From the NCBI GenBank assembly GCA_014529385.2, contig CM043942.1, positions 34,942,469 through 35,006,468 of the forward strand: a stretch of DNA of 64,000 nt, in the 5' to 3' direction. The position numbers and the translations under genes are program-made. This DNA comes from Adiantum capillus-veneris (Eukaryota; Streptophyta; Polypodiopsida; Polypodiales; Pteridaceae). The notes under the pieces were generated by a model. It searched no databases, was not told where the DNA came from, and saw only the letters and a list, made by a program, of their open reading frames with translations. Position 1 is the stretch's first letter; every line of letters starts with the position of its first letter. Shown here piece after piece: positions 21,707-33,962 of this stretch.

Positions 21707-21858
21707 GATGTAGATACAGCTTTGACACAGGTTAGAGAGGCAGTTCAAGTGGTAGTCTATGCCAGTGACGGTGATGTCATGCTTGCTTGAGTGTACCTCT
21801 TGCAGATTTTTCTATGGATATCACACTTTCTCCACAGTGGTTACTCCAAATCACTAGT
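21707..21858 (+). pseudogene. Copia-3 gag-protease linker (right part)
   Basis: Continues Copia-3 after the Copia-1 insertion. Two short stretches (VVVYASDGDV and DITLSPQWLL) align with the Copia-2 linker. The match ends exactly where Copia-2 reads LLDSDATFH (protease active site), and unrelated T-rich DNA follows. Confidence 0.65.
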
Positions 21859-21859
21859 T

Positions 21860-22644
21860 TATTAAAAAGTTTTTTCTAGTCTTTCCTTTCAATTTAACTT
21901 TCCCTTTTTTTTGGGGGTGATAGAGCATTGATTCGTCTCATAGACCGAGTTCAGCTTTTCAAAGACGTTAATAAAATTGGTGTGTGTGTGTGTGCGCGCG
22001 CGCGTTACAGGTAGTCCTCAAGCCCCTAGACTCAGCTCTTAGCTCTCTCTCCTCCTCACTCTCGATGGTCTACCTTGCCCTAATCTTCAGCACTACAGCT
22101 TCAAGCTTGTCGCCCTGCATCACTCTCCCCTTTCTTTCCCTACTTTGGATTGGCGTGCCCAATTCCTTATAAGGCACCCTGCATCTGATCTTTATCATCT
22201 GCTTCATATGACGACCCCTCACTTGTCTTGGACATTCTTCAATTGGCGGAGTCGAGAGCCTTAATACTAGCCTAGCTTCTCACAGTGCTATATTGAGAGC
22301 CTCCCCTTTCCAATGCTGCTCCTTGTAGCTCTCTCTCTCTCTTAGCACGAGCACAACCAGAGCAGCCGGCCAGCCAAAGAGAATCTTGCAGGGGCGAGTG
22401 CATACGTGTCGAGTGCTCTTTTTGGCTGGCAAGTGGCTGGCTGGCCGCTGTAGCCCACGCCTCACCTCCCCCGGCAATGTCTCCAGCCTCCTGCCATCCA
22501 ATCAAAAGTCTGCAACCCTCTTCCACTCGCTGGCCGAGCTGTTGCCGGAGAGGTTGTGCTCAATATCGCCAGCCAGCAAGGGAAGATTCCCCAGCATCAA
22601 CTGTTGGCTGCCCAGCTGCTGTCCGGCTCGTTGTGCTAGAGCTA
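21860..22644. other. Spacer right of Nest A
   Basis: T-rich start, a GT/GC alternating tract at about 21980-22005, then C/T-rich DNA. No domain was recognised in any frame, and the LINE does not resume here. Confidence 0.5.
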
Positions 22645-23353
<709 letters not shown>

Positions 23354-23489
23354 TGCCCCATGGTATGCGGCCCTTGTTCGACCATGTTTCATGACTAATA
23401 TTTGAAAGGGATGAGCATCTCCCCCTGTTGGCCCTTTGGTGGAAAGCTCACCAATCGTCCGTGTTGGCTCTCTAGTGGGAAAAAAGGAG

Positions 23490-24045
23490 GTGCAAAGCTA
23501 ATCCATCATCCACGCGTGTGCGGATGATGGGTGAGCTTTGCCCCCCCCCCCCCCCCCCCTCCCCCTTTTTTTGTGTGCTAAAAAATAGTTTTATGGATAG
23601 CTTCATACACATGGCGATTAACCACCTCCCCATCTAACCATCTCACTGACAATGATGTAGAGCCTTTCCTATGTCTATATAGACACATACAACAGTGATC
23701 GCTTGTGTATGAAGCTATCCATAAAGATATTTTTTACAAAAAGAGGGGGGTGCAAATCTCACCCATCATCTGCACGGATGATGAGTGAGCTTTGCACCCC
23801 CTTTGTAGAGCCGTTCCCATGTCTATATAGACACATACAATAGTGATCACCATGTGTATGAAGCTATTCATAAAGCTATTTTTTACAAAAAAATAGGAAA
23901 GTGCAAAACCCATCATCCGCGCGATGATGGGTGAGCTTTGCACCCTCCTTTTTTCCTATAAAAAATAGCTTCATACACATGGCGATCATTAAGCGCATGA
24001 TGGGTGAGCTTTGCACCTCTTTTTTTTCTTTTCTAAAATAGCTTG
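23490..24045. repeat. Cluster of imperfect palindromes (foldback-like)
   Basis: A hairpin built on GATGATGGGTGAGCTTTGCA and its complement recurs at about 23488-23540, 23748-23802 and 23900-23945, with a half copy at 23998-24022. Between the first two lies a longer inverted pair, TATGGATAGCTTCATACACA (about 23591-23612) against its complement near 23703-23722, around a short central palindrome TGTCTATATAGACA. A 25-nt poly(C) run is at about 23541-23564. No ORF is seen. Confidence 0.75.
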
Positions 24046-25330
24046 ATGGGGGGAGTAACAATTGGAGGGCATATGGTGTAGCTGGCGAAGCTTGAGGTCA
24101 AGGAGTGGAAGGCCGATCCACTCTAGGAATGGATGCAAAGGAAGGACATCTCTCCAGTTGCAATTATCTATTCTTGCATCTTGAAAGCATGTGGAGGTAC
24201 ATAAGATGCTGACTTCAGCAAAAGATGATAACTCTTTAGTCTACAATCACTAATCCAATTAGCATGACATCTTTGTCCAATGTGGAAAGCTTTATAGTCC
24301 CACTAAGTAAGACATCTACTATGATAAATGATCCATTACCCTTCTTTTGAACTCTAGGATGTGCTTCTTTGGGGAGTATACCAACATTAGGTCCACCTTC
24401 TTGAACTCTTTGGTAATTAAGTAAGAGTTGAAGAATTGTACATAGGTATATATATAGATATGTATAAATATATATATATATATAAATATATAGATATATA
24501 GGTACAAGCTTGGTAGTGGATAACAAGCAAAAAAATTACAAGGAAACAAACTAGCAAATCAAGACGTTAGCATATCATCAAACCAATTAAAGTATCGTGT
24601 AGTGAGTGATATGATGATTTGTCCAAACACTGATGAATGTCTTGTGGAAGGTCCCCATAGCCTCTTGGAGATTTGCATAAGCATCATCAGTCCATGCCTT
24701 TAGTTCACAAATCTTGAATATTGCACCTAAGCTTTTCCGTACCTTCGCCTTGCAAGTCCTTGCTGCTTTTTGCATGATCAACTACAACATTATGCAAAAC
24801 TTTTCCACTCGTTGTATCCCAATGCTTGTCTTCCTTGTGAACTATGGATCTTCCAGTTGCACTAGGCATTGATAGGAAGAGTTGAGCTTTCATACCACCA
24901 GTGGACAACTTCTTTGGAATCTCACAACCATTTTTAGACTTCTTTGCATCTTGCTCTATCTTAACATGTCCTCTCAATGCAAACCCATCTTTGAGACCAT
25001 TATCTGTAAGGTTGATATTTTTTTGCTTTGCAAACAAGGGCAAGTTGAGTGGTCCATACAAAACAAAGGCAGAGAAACATTAATTTTTCTATTGTCCTTC
25101 AAAGCGCATGAATTGTGCATATGTGTATCTTGGATAGTGTGATATCAAAAATTTGCCAGAATTTGGGGTCACAAGGATGCCTATCCGGTGTTTTTGTATG
25201 ATATGGCTTGCCCATGATATGAACCAGGTTTTTTTATTTTACTCATTTGGAAACATTTCAAATGCATTTCAAGGTCTTTAGGTCTCCAACCATGTGCCAC
25301 TCAGCTGTGTAGGAGCCCATCCCCTCAACA
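24046..25330. other. Spacer left of Nest B
   Basis: Holds an AT-rich (ATATATAG) tract at about 24427-24502 and one minus-strand ORF of unknown nature (next entry). Otherwise nothing was recognised. Confidence 0.5.
24587..25061 (-). pseudogene. Unrecognised minus-strand coding-like segment
   Basis: Two overlapping minus-strand frames, 24705-25061 (118 codons) and 24587-24781 (64 codons), read as one compositionally normal hydrophilic protein if the frame changes near 24740. Stretches such as GLKDGFALRGHVKIEQDAKK and WTDDAYANLQEAMGTFHK look like real protein rather than repeat translation. I recognise no family. It could be a decayed host exon or part of a transposon. Confidence 0.3.
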
Positions 25331-25683
25331 TATTAAGAGAAAGAGAAGGAGAGAGCTTGAGCTCTTGCAAGCACATACACAAAGAGATGGAAGCAAACCT
25401 TCTACTTCTTCTTCTTCACTAAATCAAGATAATAATTCTACAAAGCATAAAAGAAAAAATACAACATAAATGGAAACTAGTACAATGGTCTAGTGTGAAC
25501 CACCACTAAGTGAGTTGAAAGGATAAGTGTGCCATTGCTTTGATAGGTAGACCAACTCAATGTAGTCTAGCTATAGTTTCATTGGCAAAGACATGTGTAT
25601 CCACCAGGACGCACCAGTGATGATGAATATTGGCAAATGATAGTCATCCAAGAGTAGTACATGTTTATTTTGAAATCTCAACA
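25331..25683 (-). repeat. Copia-5 3' LTR
   Basis: About 353 bp, matched along most of its length by 54762-55087 (shared stretches such as ACAATGGTCTAGTGTGAA). A purine tract AAGGGGAAT on the minus strand lies at 25684-25692. Confidence 0.75.
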
Positions 25684-25734
25684 ATTCCCCTTAAGTTCAT
25701 CATCTCCTGTATGCTAAGCATTGCTCAAAATTGT

Positions 25735-26140
25735 CGCACCATTTTTCCTTAAAGGGCTTTCTTGAAGATATCTACAACCTACTCATTTGTCCCAAGGTCA
25801 AGGTTGCTTGCCTAGGTCCTCTCTTTGATGAAGTGGTAATACACCTCAAAGTGCTTTGTCCTTGCATCAAACACTAGGTTCCAAGCTGACTGTATGCTAC
25901 TAAGGTTGTCATAGTAGATGACAACAGACCTCAATACTCCAAAGCCTTGAAGTAGCATTCCCAACCATGCTACCACACATGCCGCCACTATAGCATCCCT
26001 GTACTCTACCTCTGTACTCAATAGAGAAACCATAGGTTTTTTTTTGCTTCTCCATGTGATAGCATCACTCCCAAGTGAAACATGAATCCAGTAGTAAACC
26101 TGTGATCATATGTGATAACATTCTCATATAAGTGGATTGC
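25735..26140 (-). pseudogene. Copia-5 RNase H end
   Basis: Minus-strand frames read TTGFMFHLGSDAITW, then STEVEYRDAIVAACVVAWL (the ATSSxEAEY-type RNase H motif), YYDNLSSIQSAWNLVFDART and KHFEVYYHFIKERT. These are the conserved C-terminal copia RNase H blocks. Upstream towards 26261 the reading is lost. The segment is interrupted at 26267 by the Gypsy-1 LTR. Parts of the frame need shifts, so it is inactive. Confidence 0.8.
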
Positions 26141-26507
26141 AGGAGACTATACCTTGAGAGAAATCCTCACTCTGCATTTTCTTAAAATGCCTGAGAGCTT
26201 CTTGACCCCACACCTTGTTGCACATATCCTGTAATTGAGCACTCCAAGGGACCTTACCTTAGGTAGTGTAATGGAAATGGCCTATGAACTTTGAGAATAG
26301 CGAAATTAGGAGAATTAGAGTGAGCATTTTTGTGAGATTACTTTGAGAACATAGAGGGTGAACTTAATTGATGGTAGCAACATAAACATAGTACTTAATT
26401 AACTTGGCATGAACAATACTTTTGCAAGAGAGAGAGTATTAGAGAACATGACAATAGTTGAGGACCGGATTTACTTGGAGCCGATCCCCCCTCCAAAAGG
26501 TGTTTGC

Positions 26508-26967
26508 ATTACCCATCAAGAGAGACTTGATACAATATAATCTTTGTGTCCCTTGTGACCTAGGTGATGCAATGAACATGGAAAGATTCATACATCACAA
26601 ACATAACATAAACTTTGTAAAAAGCATTAACTATACCAAGCTTCAGTCCCAAGGCTTCAAACACCTTCGAAGGTGGAGAGAGCTAGCGGGGAATGAGGGT
26701 AGGGAAGAGGAAGAAGAATCATCCATAGGAGAAAGATTCATTACCCATCAAGAGAGACTTGATACAATATAATCTTTGTGTCCCTTGTGACCTAGGTGAT
26801 GCAATGAACATGGAAAGATTCATACATCACAAACATAACATAAACTTTGTAAAAAGCATTAACTATACCAAGCTTCAGTCCCAAGGCCTCAAACACCTTC
26901 GAAGGTGGAGAGAGCTAGCGGGGAATGAGGGTAGGGAAGAGGAAGAAGAATCATCCATAGGAGAAAG
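26508..26967. repeat. 232-bp tandem duplication in LTR
   Basis: Two head-to-tail copies starting ATTACCCATCAAGAGAGACT at 26508 and 26740. They are nearly identical (one C/T difference seen near the end). The right LTR of the same element has a single copy. Confidence 0.93.
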
Positions 26968-27151
26968 AAATAGCTCCTCACTTATAATCACTCTTCTTGC
27001 TTAGCATAGCATAATAATGGGAAAGCTTAAGCATTGAAGTATGGATCTTGGTTGGATTTGCATTCCATAGCCAAGAGTGTTGGTGTAGGCTCTCCACTTC
27101 TCAACAAGCTTGGAGAAGGAGATGGAGCTGTTGCACTTTGCACTTTGCACT

Positions 27152-27153
<2 letters not shown>

Positions 27154-27211
<58 letters not shown>

Positions 27212-27303
27212 TGGGAGAGTATAGCCCCTCTCATGCTTGGTCCAACCCCCCCGCCCCCCCCCCCCCCCCTCCCCCCCCTGCCTCCCTCTCTCTCTCTCTC
27301 TCT
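27154..27303. repeat. (GA)28, poly(C) and (CT)n tracts in LTR
   Basis: GA repeat at 27154-27209, C-rich run at about 27246-27280, CT run at about 27287-27303. Confidence 0.95.
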
Positions 27304-28399
27304 TGCGTATTATTTAATTATATCATTTGGACATATATCCTCTTTTTCCTCTTTAAGAGAAAAAAACTTATTTATTTATTTTTATGCATCTAAATTATTA
27401 TTGGATCCCCTTAAAGCCTATCCAGTAGGATTCAAGCACATCATGAGGGCCACATGTGGAGGATCTTGACATGTGTCTTTTGTGCTTTTTAAGATATCAT
27501 GTTTGAATTGAACACTTCAAGTACCTAGTCATTTTAGCATGGAAACCGTTTATGTCTCTTGAGAGTTTATGTTTGAATTGAACACTTTAAGAACCTTAGT
27601 CATTTAAGCATGAGAAGCACCTCAAGCTTGGGAAAGGTTCCCACAAACACTTTAAGCACTTTAGTTAGCAAGCACGACAAACACCTCATGCTTGGATAGG
27701 ATTCCCACCTCAAGGTCAAATGAAATTTTAACACTAACTTTTGGAGGTCTTTAATGAATCTAACTTTAAGGTGTTTAAGCACCACTAGTTTGCCTAAGGT
27801 CAAATGAAATTTTAACGTTAACTTTTGGAGGTCTTTAATGAATCTAACTTTAAGGTGTTTAAGCACCACTAGGTAGCATTGCTCTTTAACAAACCATCTC
27901 TCATTTGGACCCCTTTAACCTTGGACCCGTCCCGTCTCGAGACAGATCCATAAGCACATGTCTATATTCTGACCCTTGTTTTCGTTGATTATCCCACATT
28001 AAATGATCTGTTTAATATGAGAAAATCATTTGGGTTGGTCAGATATTAGATTTTATGACATTACCTCTCTCTTGAAATCATAGTTTTCCTGAACTATGAG
28101 GTAGAAGAGATAAAGTCTTAGTCATTAGTCTACATTTTTTAGCGGGTAGAGGATCCCTTTTCGCCCTACAATATCATTTTAGAATGGATGACTAGTCCAT
28201 TTGGTGCTTGGGAGACGTAGCTGTTGCAAGCATGTCTGCTCTTTAGTCCATATCATGATGTTTGAGTGACGTCGTCATCACAAACATGATTCTAAGCAAT
28301 CATACTATTTAAATTTGTGCAGAAAAGAGGATTAGTCTTATAAGACAAAAACATTGTTCATTTAGAAAGAATTTACATTTGCTTACTCTAGTGCAACAT

Positions 28400-29823
28400 T
28401 GTAAGCATTGACAAGGTTCATACTATCCTTAAGCTGTAAACCTTGCATCCATCTAGCATCTTCAAAAGGATAATTTTTGAACTTAATAAGATACCGTCGG
28501 ATAATCTTACCATGCCATAGTACCTTGTCTTCATGCCGAAGGATAGCTTTAGGTTGTAGTACCTCTTATTGATCTTCAATTTTTGGAGGGTCTTCAATAA
28601 TTGGTTCTCTTGGTGGCTCTCCTTTGTAGGGCTAAGTAATCTCACATGAAAAGAATTGTGTATGAGCCAATGGTTGGGAAACTTGAGTTGATAATCCATG
28701 TCATTGATTAGCTTCAAGATTTGAAAAGGACCATAGTATCTTTTTGCTAATTTAGAATAATACTTTTGATGGCCGGTAGGATTTTTGCCCATCGTTTGCC
28801 TCAATTGAGCCTTGGAAAACTTAAGTAAGACCCAATCATTTTCTTTGAATGTTAAGGCCCTTTTGTGCTTGTCAGCAGTAGTCTTTTTCCTTTGTTGAGA
28901 GATGGATATAGCCTCCTTAACCTTTTGAAAAGATTCTTGTAGGTCACGGCTATACTCATCAGCAAACAACGAAGATCTTCCCATGTACTTTAAGTAGCAA
29001 GGGACTTTTAGGTCTTCCCTCTATGATCTCAAAAGGTGCTTTTTCTATAGTAGTATGGACAATATTATTGTACGCATACTCTACAAGGGGTAAGTACTTT
29101 TCCCATTGTGATCGTTGATCTACTTCTATAACATAAGTCTTTAGTAGATCGAGTATTGTAAGATTGACTATCTCACTTTGGCCATCCGTTTGTGGGTGAT
29201 AGACCAAAGAGAAATTCAATCTTGTACCTAGATTTTCAAAGAGACCTTTTCAAAAATTATTGGTCATTCTAGGATCTCTATGTGACATGATGGATGTTGG
29301 TAATCCATGGTGTTTGAAAATATAAGATATGAAGATTGTTGCCATTTGGTGTGTCTTAATAGCCTTTTTGACATAAATAAAGTGTGCTTTCTTGCTAAAC
29401 CTGTCGACTATTGTCCATATTCCCATATTCCCATGGATAGACTTGGGTAATCCAAAGATAAAATCCATGGATAGAATTAGGGATTGGCAATGGCTGGAGT
29501 AATCCAGGTTTCTTTTCTCTATCATACTTAGTCTTTTGGCATACCACACATTTTGAAACATACTCTTGTATGTCCACTTTCATGGTAGGCCAATATAAGT
29601 ACGTCTCTACTCCTCAAAGAGTAGGTTGAATGCCTCTATGTCCTGCGTAGGGAGGAGCATGGAATTCATACATGAATTTCTCACGAAGGGAGTGGGTAAC
29701 ACATAACCTATTGCCATGGAGAAGACAACCATTTTGCAAGGTGAATGGTTCTTCTTTCTTCCCCAAAGCAAGGACTGACATTAAATCTTTAAAGTTAGGG
29801 TCAGTAGCATACTCATCTATCAT
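28400..29823 (-). pseudogene. Gypsy-1 integrase and chromodomain
   Basis: On the minus strand the HHCC zinc region comes first (HAPPYAGHRG, then CVVCQKTK). The core follows, with SMDFIFGLPKSIHGN (first Asp) and SIMSHRDPRMT, where the usual SDRD has His in place of the catalytic Asp. YHPQTDGQSEIVN (catalytic Glu kept) is next, then the C-terminal part (YYGPFQILKLIND, NHWLIHNSFHVRLL). A frameshifted chromodomain follows, readable as YLIKFKNYPFEDARW near 28440-28500. A chromodomain at the integrase end defines chromoviruses (family knowledge). At least four breaks are visible. Confidence 0.88.
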
Positions 29824-29871
29824 AGAAGATAGGCCATTCTAAGTTGCTATAGACACCGCATTAACTTTTGG

Positions 29872-31034
29872 TCATCCTAAAAGTGCATCGGCCAATTGAT
29901 TGTGCTTACCAGCAATGTGAGCAATATGAAAATAAAATTGCGAAAGAAAATTTGTCCACCTCATTTGTTTGTCAGAAAGCTTGGTTTGCGTCATGAAGTA
30001 CTTAAGACTTTGGTTGTCTCTTTGTAAAACGAATGGAGTCCCCAATAAATAGTGCTTCCATGTGTCTAGGACATGCAGAACAGCTAAAAGCTCTTTCTCA
30101 TAAAATCCCAAGACCCGTTCATCCATATTGAGCCTTCGGCTCTCATATGCTATGGCATGCCCTTCTTGAAGCAAGACTGCTCCAAGGAAATCACCAGAAG
30201 CATCATATTGGACCTCAAATGGCTTTGAGAGATCCGGAAGCATGAGGACTGGTTGAAAGGTAAGTTTTTGTTTGAGCTTGTCAAAAGCATTTTGCTCCTA
30301 GCAATCCATGAATACTTAACGTTCTTCTTTGTTAAGTCATGTAATGGTCCTGCTATTTGAGAAATTTTTTGTATGAAGCGTCTATAGTATGCACACATAT
30401 TAATAAAGCTTCTTGACTCATGTAGATTCCTTGGATTAGGCCATGCTTTTATTACCTCTAACTTCGATGGATTCATACAGATACCATCTTGAGAGATAAT
30501 ATGACCTAAGTATTGAATCTCTTGAAGGAAAAATTTGCTTTTCTTTTGGTTGAGAAAAAGCTTGTTCTCTTGCAATGCTTGAAAAATCAGTTGGAGATGT
30601 TGCTTGTGTTCCTCCAAGGACTTGGAGTAGATGATGATATCATCAAAGAATACTCCAGTGAACTTGCGGTAGGGTCTAAATATTTTCTCCATGAAACGAT
30701 TGAATATGGCGGGTGCATTGGTCAAGCCAAAAGGCATGACTAGATATTCATAAAGACCAAACGTTGTACGAAACATGGTCTTTAGAATATCTTCATCCAC
30801 TATCCTTATTTGATGATAGCCACTTTTAAGGTCAATCCTACGAAAGTAGTTAGAGCCTTGTAGCTTATCAAATAGATCTTCTACCCGAGGCACGGGAAAT
30901 GTGTTTTTGATAGTGATATGGTTTAGTGCTCGATAGTCCACACACATACGGTATGTACCATCCTTCTTTTGTACTAAAAGGACTGGAGAACAAAAGGGAG
31001 AGAAGCTAGGCCTCACCATCCCTTGGTCTACCAA
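29872..31034 (-). pseudogene. Gypsy-1 reverse transcriptase and RNase H
   Basis: RT runs from 31034 with MVRPSFSPFCSPVLLVQKKD, the CVDYRALN block, LKSGYHQIR, MPFGLTNAPAIFNRFM and the active site VFFDDIIIYSKS, with both catalytic Asp residues present. A frameshift near 30290 separates it from RNase H (PFEVQYDASGDFLGAVL, YEKELLAVLHVLDTWKHYLL). The RT domain itself is uninterrupted for almost 250 codons, the longest intact enzyme domain among the Ty3 copies here. Confidence 0.9.
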
Positions 31035-31050
31035 TTCTTGTACTTGCCTC

Positions 31051-31860
31051 TCATGATCTCCTCTTGTTGAGCTTGGGAAACTCGATAAGGGGGCTTGTTA
31101 GGCGGTGAGCTTCTTGGTAGGAGCTCAATTTGATGGTCATCATCCCCTCGTTTTGGAGGTAAGTCCATAGGGATATCATAATGAAAACATCTTGGAATCC
31201 ATTTAGAAAAGTAGACAAGTCTAGCTCTTCTTGATTCCTACTAGTTTCATTTGATAAATCACTAGCGTAAATCATGTATGCAAAAATCGATCTTTTCATC
31301 GACTTATCAAAAGCTGGTGAATTTACAAGTTGTATAGTACGACCAGACTCATTAGCATCTATATACATGCTCTTTGCCCTATAGGTGAAGTAGATTCTCC
31401 TTTCAGGGAACTTCATGTTGGCAGTCATGCGGTTGAACCATGGTGCCCCTAGGATAGCATCCTCATGTTGGAAAGGAGAGAAAAAAAATTCTTCTTTGTT
31501 GACATAACTTTGGACATGAAGTCTCAAACTTCCCAATCAAGGGAGTATTGGAGGCTTGCTATCCCTTGAAATCTGTGTCAGCAGTATCTCCTATCTCAAA
31601 AGCTTGAATGCCCAACTTGATGGCCAACGCCATTGATATGAAGTTGTAGTAGAGCTAGGGTCAAACAAGATGAAGGAATCATGTTCCCTACCTTTTTCCA
31701 AGCATAGGAGAGAGGCGATCCTTTGCAATGAGCATCCTCTTTTGGAGCTTTGATGGGGAATCTCTAGAAGTCTCACTACAGGCATTTCTCTTGGGGCAAG
31801 AATGATAGCCATGTCCTTGCTCCCTACACTTAAAACACTTATGGTCCTTGCGAAAAGCTT
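31051..31860 (-). pseudogene. Gypsy-1 nucleocapsid knuckle and protease
   Basis: Minus strand CFKCREQGHGYHSC (CX2CX4HX4C) lies at about 31807-31846. The protease active-site region HDSFILFDP is followed by a frameshift where GSTHNF should be (compare Gypsy-2 near 42370). The frame at 31051-31536 carries the protease end and the linker to RT (HEDAILGAPWFNRMTANM). Confidence 0.85.
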
Positions 31861-32072
31861 CTAGATCTTCATGAGAGAGCTTGTTTTTACCTTTGTAAAA
31901 TCCCTTCTCCTTGGACCGATTGTTGTTGTTATTGTTATTAGAATTTCCTTGGGAAGAATTTTGGACATTGGCGAACTCTTTGCATCACTTTTGTATTTGT
32001 TTTCCATTGGCTTGACATTCCGTCTAGCCCCTTGTTGGAAATTGGAGCTGGAAGCAACCATGGTATGGTGGA

Positions 32073-33118
32073 TTACTTCGGTGATAGAACCACGCCGTCG
32101 GGAGTTGACATACTCAACCATTTCTTCAGGTAATCCCGCACAAAATTGTTACTTTTCTTGGTGAAATCCATCTTTTGGAAGGCCGTAGCCTTGAAATGTA
32201 AATCCAAAAACTTGTCCACATATGTGTGAATAGACTCATGTGAGAGAAGCTTCAAACTGTGCCATTTGGTAAGTACTTTGTCCTTTGCATCGCTTGCAAG
32301 TAATTGCTTCATGATGGAAACTCGTAGAGTTTTCCATGTATTTGGGGCTTCATTGTTGCAAGGAAGGCTAGCCCACCATCGACGAGCCGATTTTTGGAAG
32401 TGCATAGCTACATGGTGTAGCTTGGAGGACTCCACGAAGCCCTCATCTCCAAAGGCCGCATCAAATTGCTTGATGAAGGCCAATACTTTGTCGGTGGCAC
32501 CAAATGTACCATCATAGGTGAGAAAAGAGATACTCTTTCCTCCCTCTTTGAACTTCTTGAGCTTTTGTGATCTTTGCCATGCAGGGTATGATTTGTGATG
32601 TCCTCCTCTCTTGTATTCTCTAAGAGAATAGCCATAGCTTTCGTCGAAAGAGGAGGAAGGTGAAGAAGAAGGAGAAGAGGGTCACCTCTTTCTTGACCTT
32701 TTATTCCTTTGTTTTGTCTCTTCCCTTTTAGAGTGACGAGGAGAAGGACCGTGTGTTGAGCGTTTCCTCATGGAAGGAGTTGGTGATTGTCTAGACCACC
32801 GTCTTCGTGGAGCCACATCTTCAGAGGAACTTAGGGATTCATTACTTTCTTGTTCTTTGGATTCCTCCTCTTGTATGGAAGAGAGTCTTCTTTTGGGGGT
32901 CTCATTAAGAGGCCTCCAAAGCTCTCTCTCCTCTTGGAGAGGAAGGGAAATTCCATAAGGGCACGAGTAACTTCGGCTTGCAAAGTAGGGTTGCCCATAG
33001 CTTGATGCAACCTAGTAACAAGATAATTGATAAAAATGGGGGCATCATCATTAGCACCTTCATGTGCAAAATCAAAGTTATCAATGTTCATTCTACTCTC
33101 TTGGTTATTGTCAGCCAT
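32073..33118 (-). pseudogene. Gypsy-1 gag
   Basis: Starts at the ATG ending at 33118 (MADNNQESRMNIDNFDFAHE), the same start as Gypsy-2 gag. A Ser/Arg-rich basic stretch follows, then the gag core with IKQFDAAFGDEGFVESSKL and FQKSARRWWASLPCNN, typical of the retrotransposon gag family. Frame changes near 32830 and 32640, and a break near 32073, separate it from the knuckle. Confidence 0.85.
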
Positions 33119-33519
33119 GTTAATTATACATTTGTGTTTACTTATTGTATTCTTTGGCCATTCAAAACCTTAGTTGCTACTTGTCTTAGCCTTTGAAAAT
33201 AAGCACTTAAGTATCTACACCCACGTCTCAAATTGGTTAATTATAGAGAGTAGTGGAGTGGGTCTAACATAGCAAAATTATCAAGGGATAGCTCCTTTCG
33301 GACTAATTATGACTCAATAATGGTAAAGCTGTAGGCAAGTCTAAAAAGACCCCATTATTAAGACCAAAGCTCCCGAGGTGTGCACCATATCCCACATAGT
33401 GAGCTCAACAAAACCGATAATAGATCCTAGTCCCACTTATCCTAATATAATTAACAAAATCAACCATTAATAAGCTACTTAAGGACCTCTCTTCTTAAGT
33501 AAGAAAAGAGAAACCAAAT

Positions 33520-33531
33520 GCTCTAATACCA
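33520..33531 (-). promoter_or_regulatory. Gypsy-1 primer-binding site
   Basis: Minus strand TGGTATTAGAGC, one base off the tRNA-Met complement. It is adjacent to the 5' LTR. Confidence 0.85.
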
Positions 33532-33532
33532 A

Positions 33533-33962
33533 TGTAATGAAAATGGCCTATGAACTTTGAGAATAACGGAATTAAGAAAATTAGAGTGAGCATTTTTGTG
33601 AGGTTACTTTGAGAACATAGAGGGTGAACTTAATTGATGGTAGCAACATAAACATAGTACTTAATTAACTTGGCTTGAACAATAATTTTGCAAGAGAGAG
33701 AGAGTATTAGAGAACATGACAATAGTTGAGGACCGGATTTACTTGGAGCTGGTCCCCCTCCAAAAGGTGTTTGTCTTATAGATTCTCCCATCAAGAGAGA
33801 CTTGATACAATACAATCTTTGTGTTCCTTGTGACCTAAGTGATGCAATGAAGATGGAAAGCTTCATGCATCACAAGCATAACATAAAATTTTGCAAAAAG
33901 CATTAACTATCCCGAGCCTCAGTCCCAAGGCGTCAAACACCTTCGAAGGTGAAGAGAGCTAG
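33533..33962 (-). repeat. Gypsy-1 5' LTR, fragment 1
   Basis: Colinear with the 3' LTR from 26267 to about 26690. It ends at GAGCTAG, where Gypsy-2 begins. Confidence 0.9.

Larger units (their letters stand above)
10028..21858 (+). mobile_element. Copia-3: outer copia element of Nest A, split and 3'-truncated
   Basis: It has a 5' LTR (10028-10245), a tRNA-Met primer site, a long leader and a gag zinc knuckle ending at 13012. It resumes after the Copia-1 insertion at 21707-21858 with sequence colinear to Copia-2 (VVVYASDGDV matching VVIEYACDGDV, and DITLSPQWLL matching DCTLSSHWLL). It stops where the protease active site would be. No pol and no 3' LTR are visible, so the 3' end is deleted. 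It is related to Copia-2 in leader, gag and the LTR start TGTTGGGGTA. Confidence 0.7.
26267..28060 (-). repeat. Gypsy-1 3' LTR
   Basis: 1794 bp, TGTCATAAAATC... on the minus strand, ending ...CATTACA. It has grown by a 232-bp tandem duplication (26508-26967) and an 84-bp tandem repeat near 27712-27873, and contains a (GA)28 tract and a poly(C)/CT tract. The polypurine tract on the minus strand is at 28061-28076. Confidence 0.85.
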
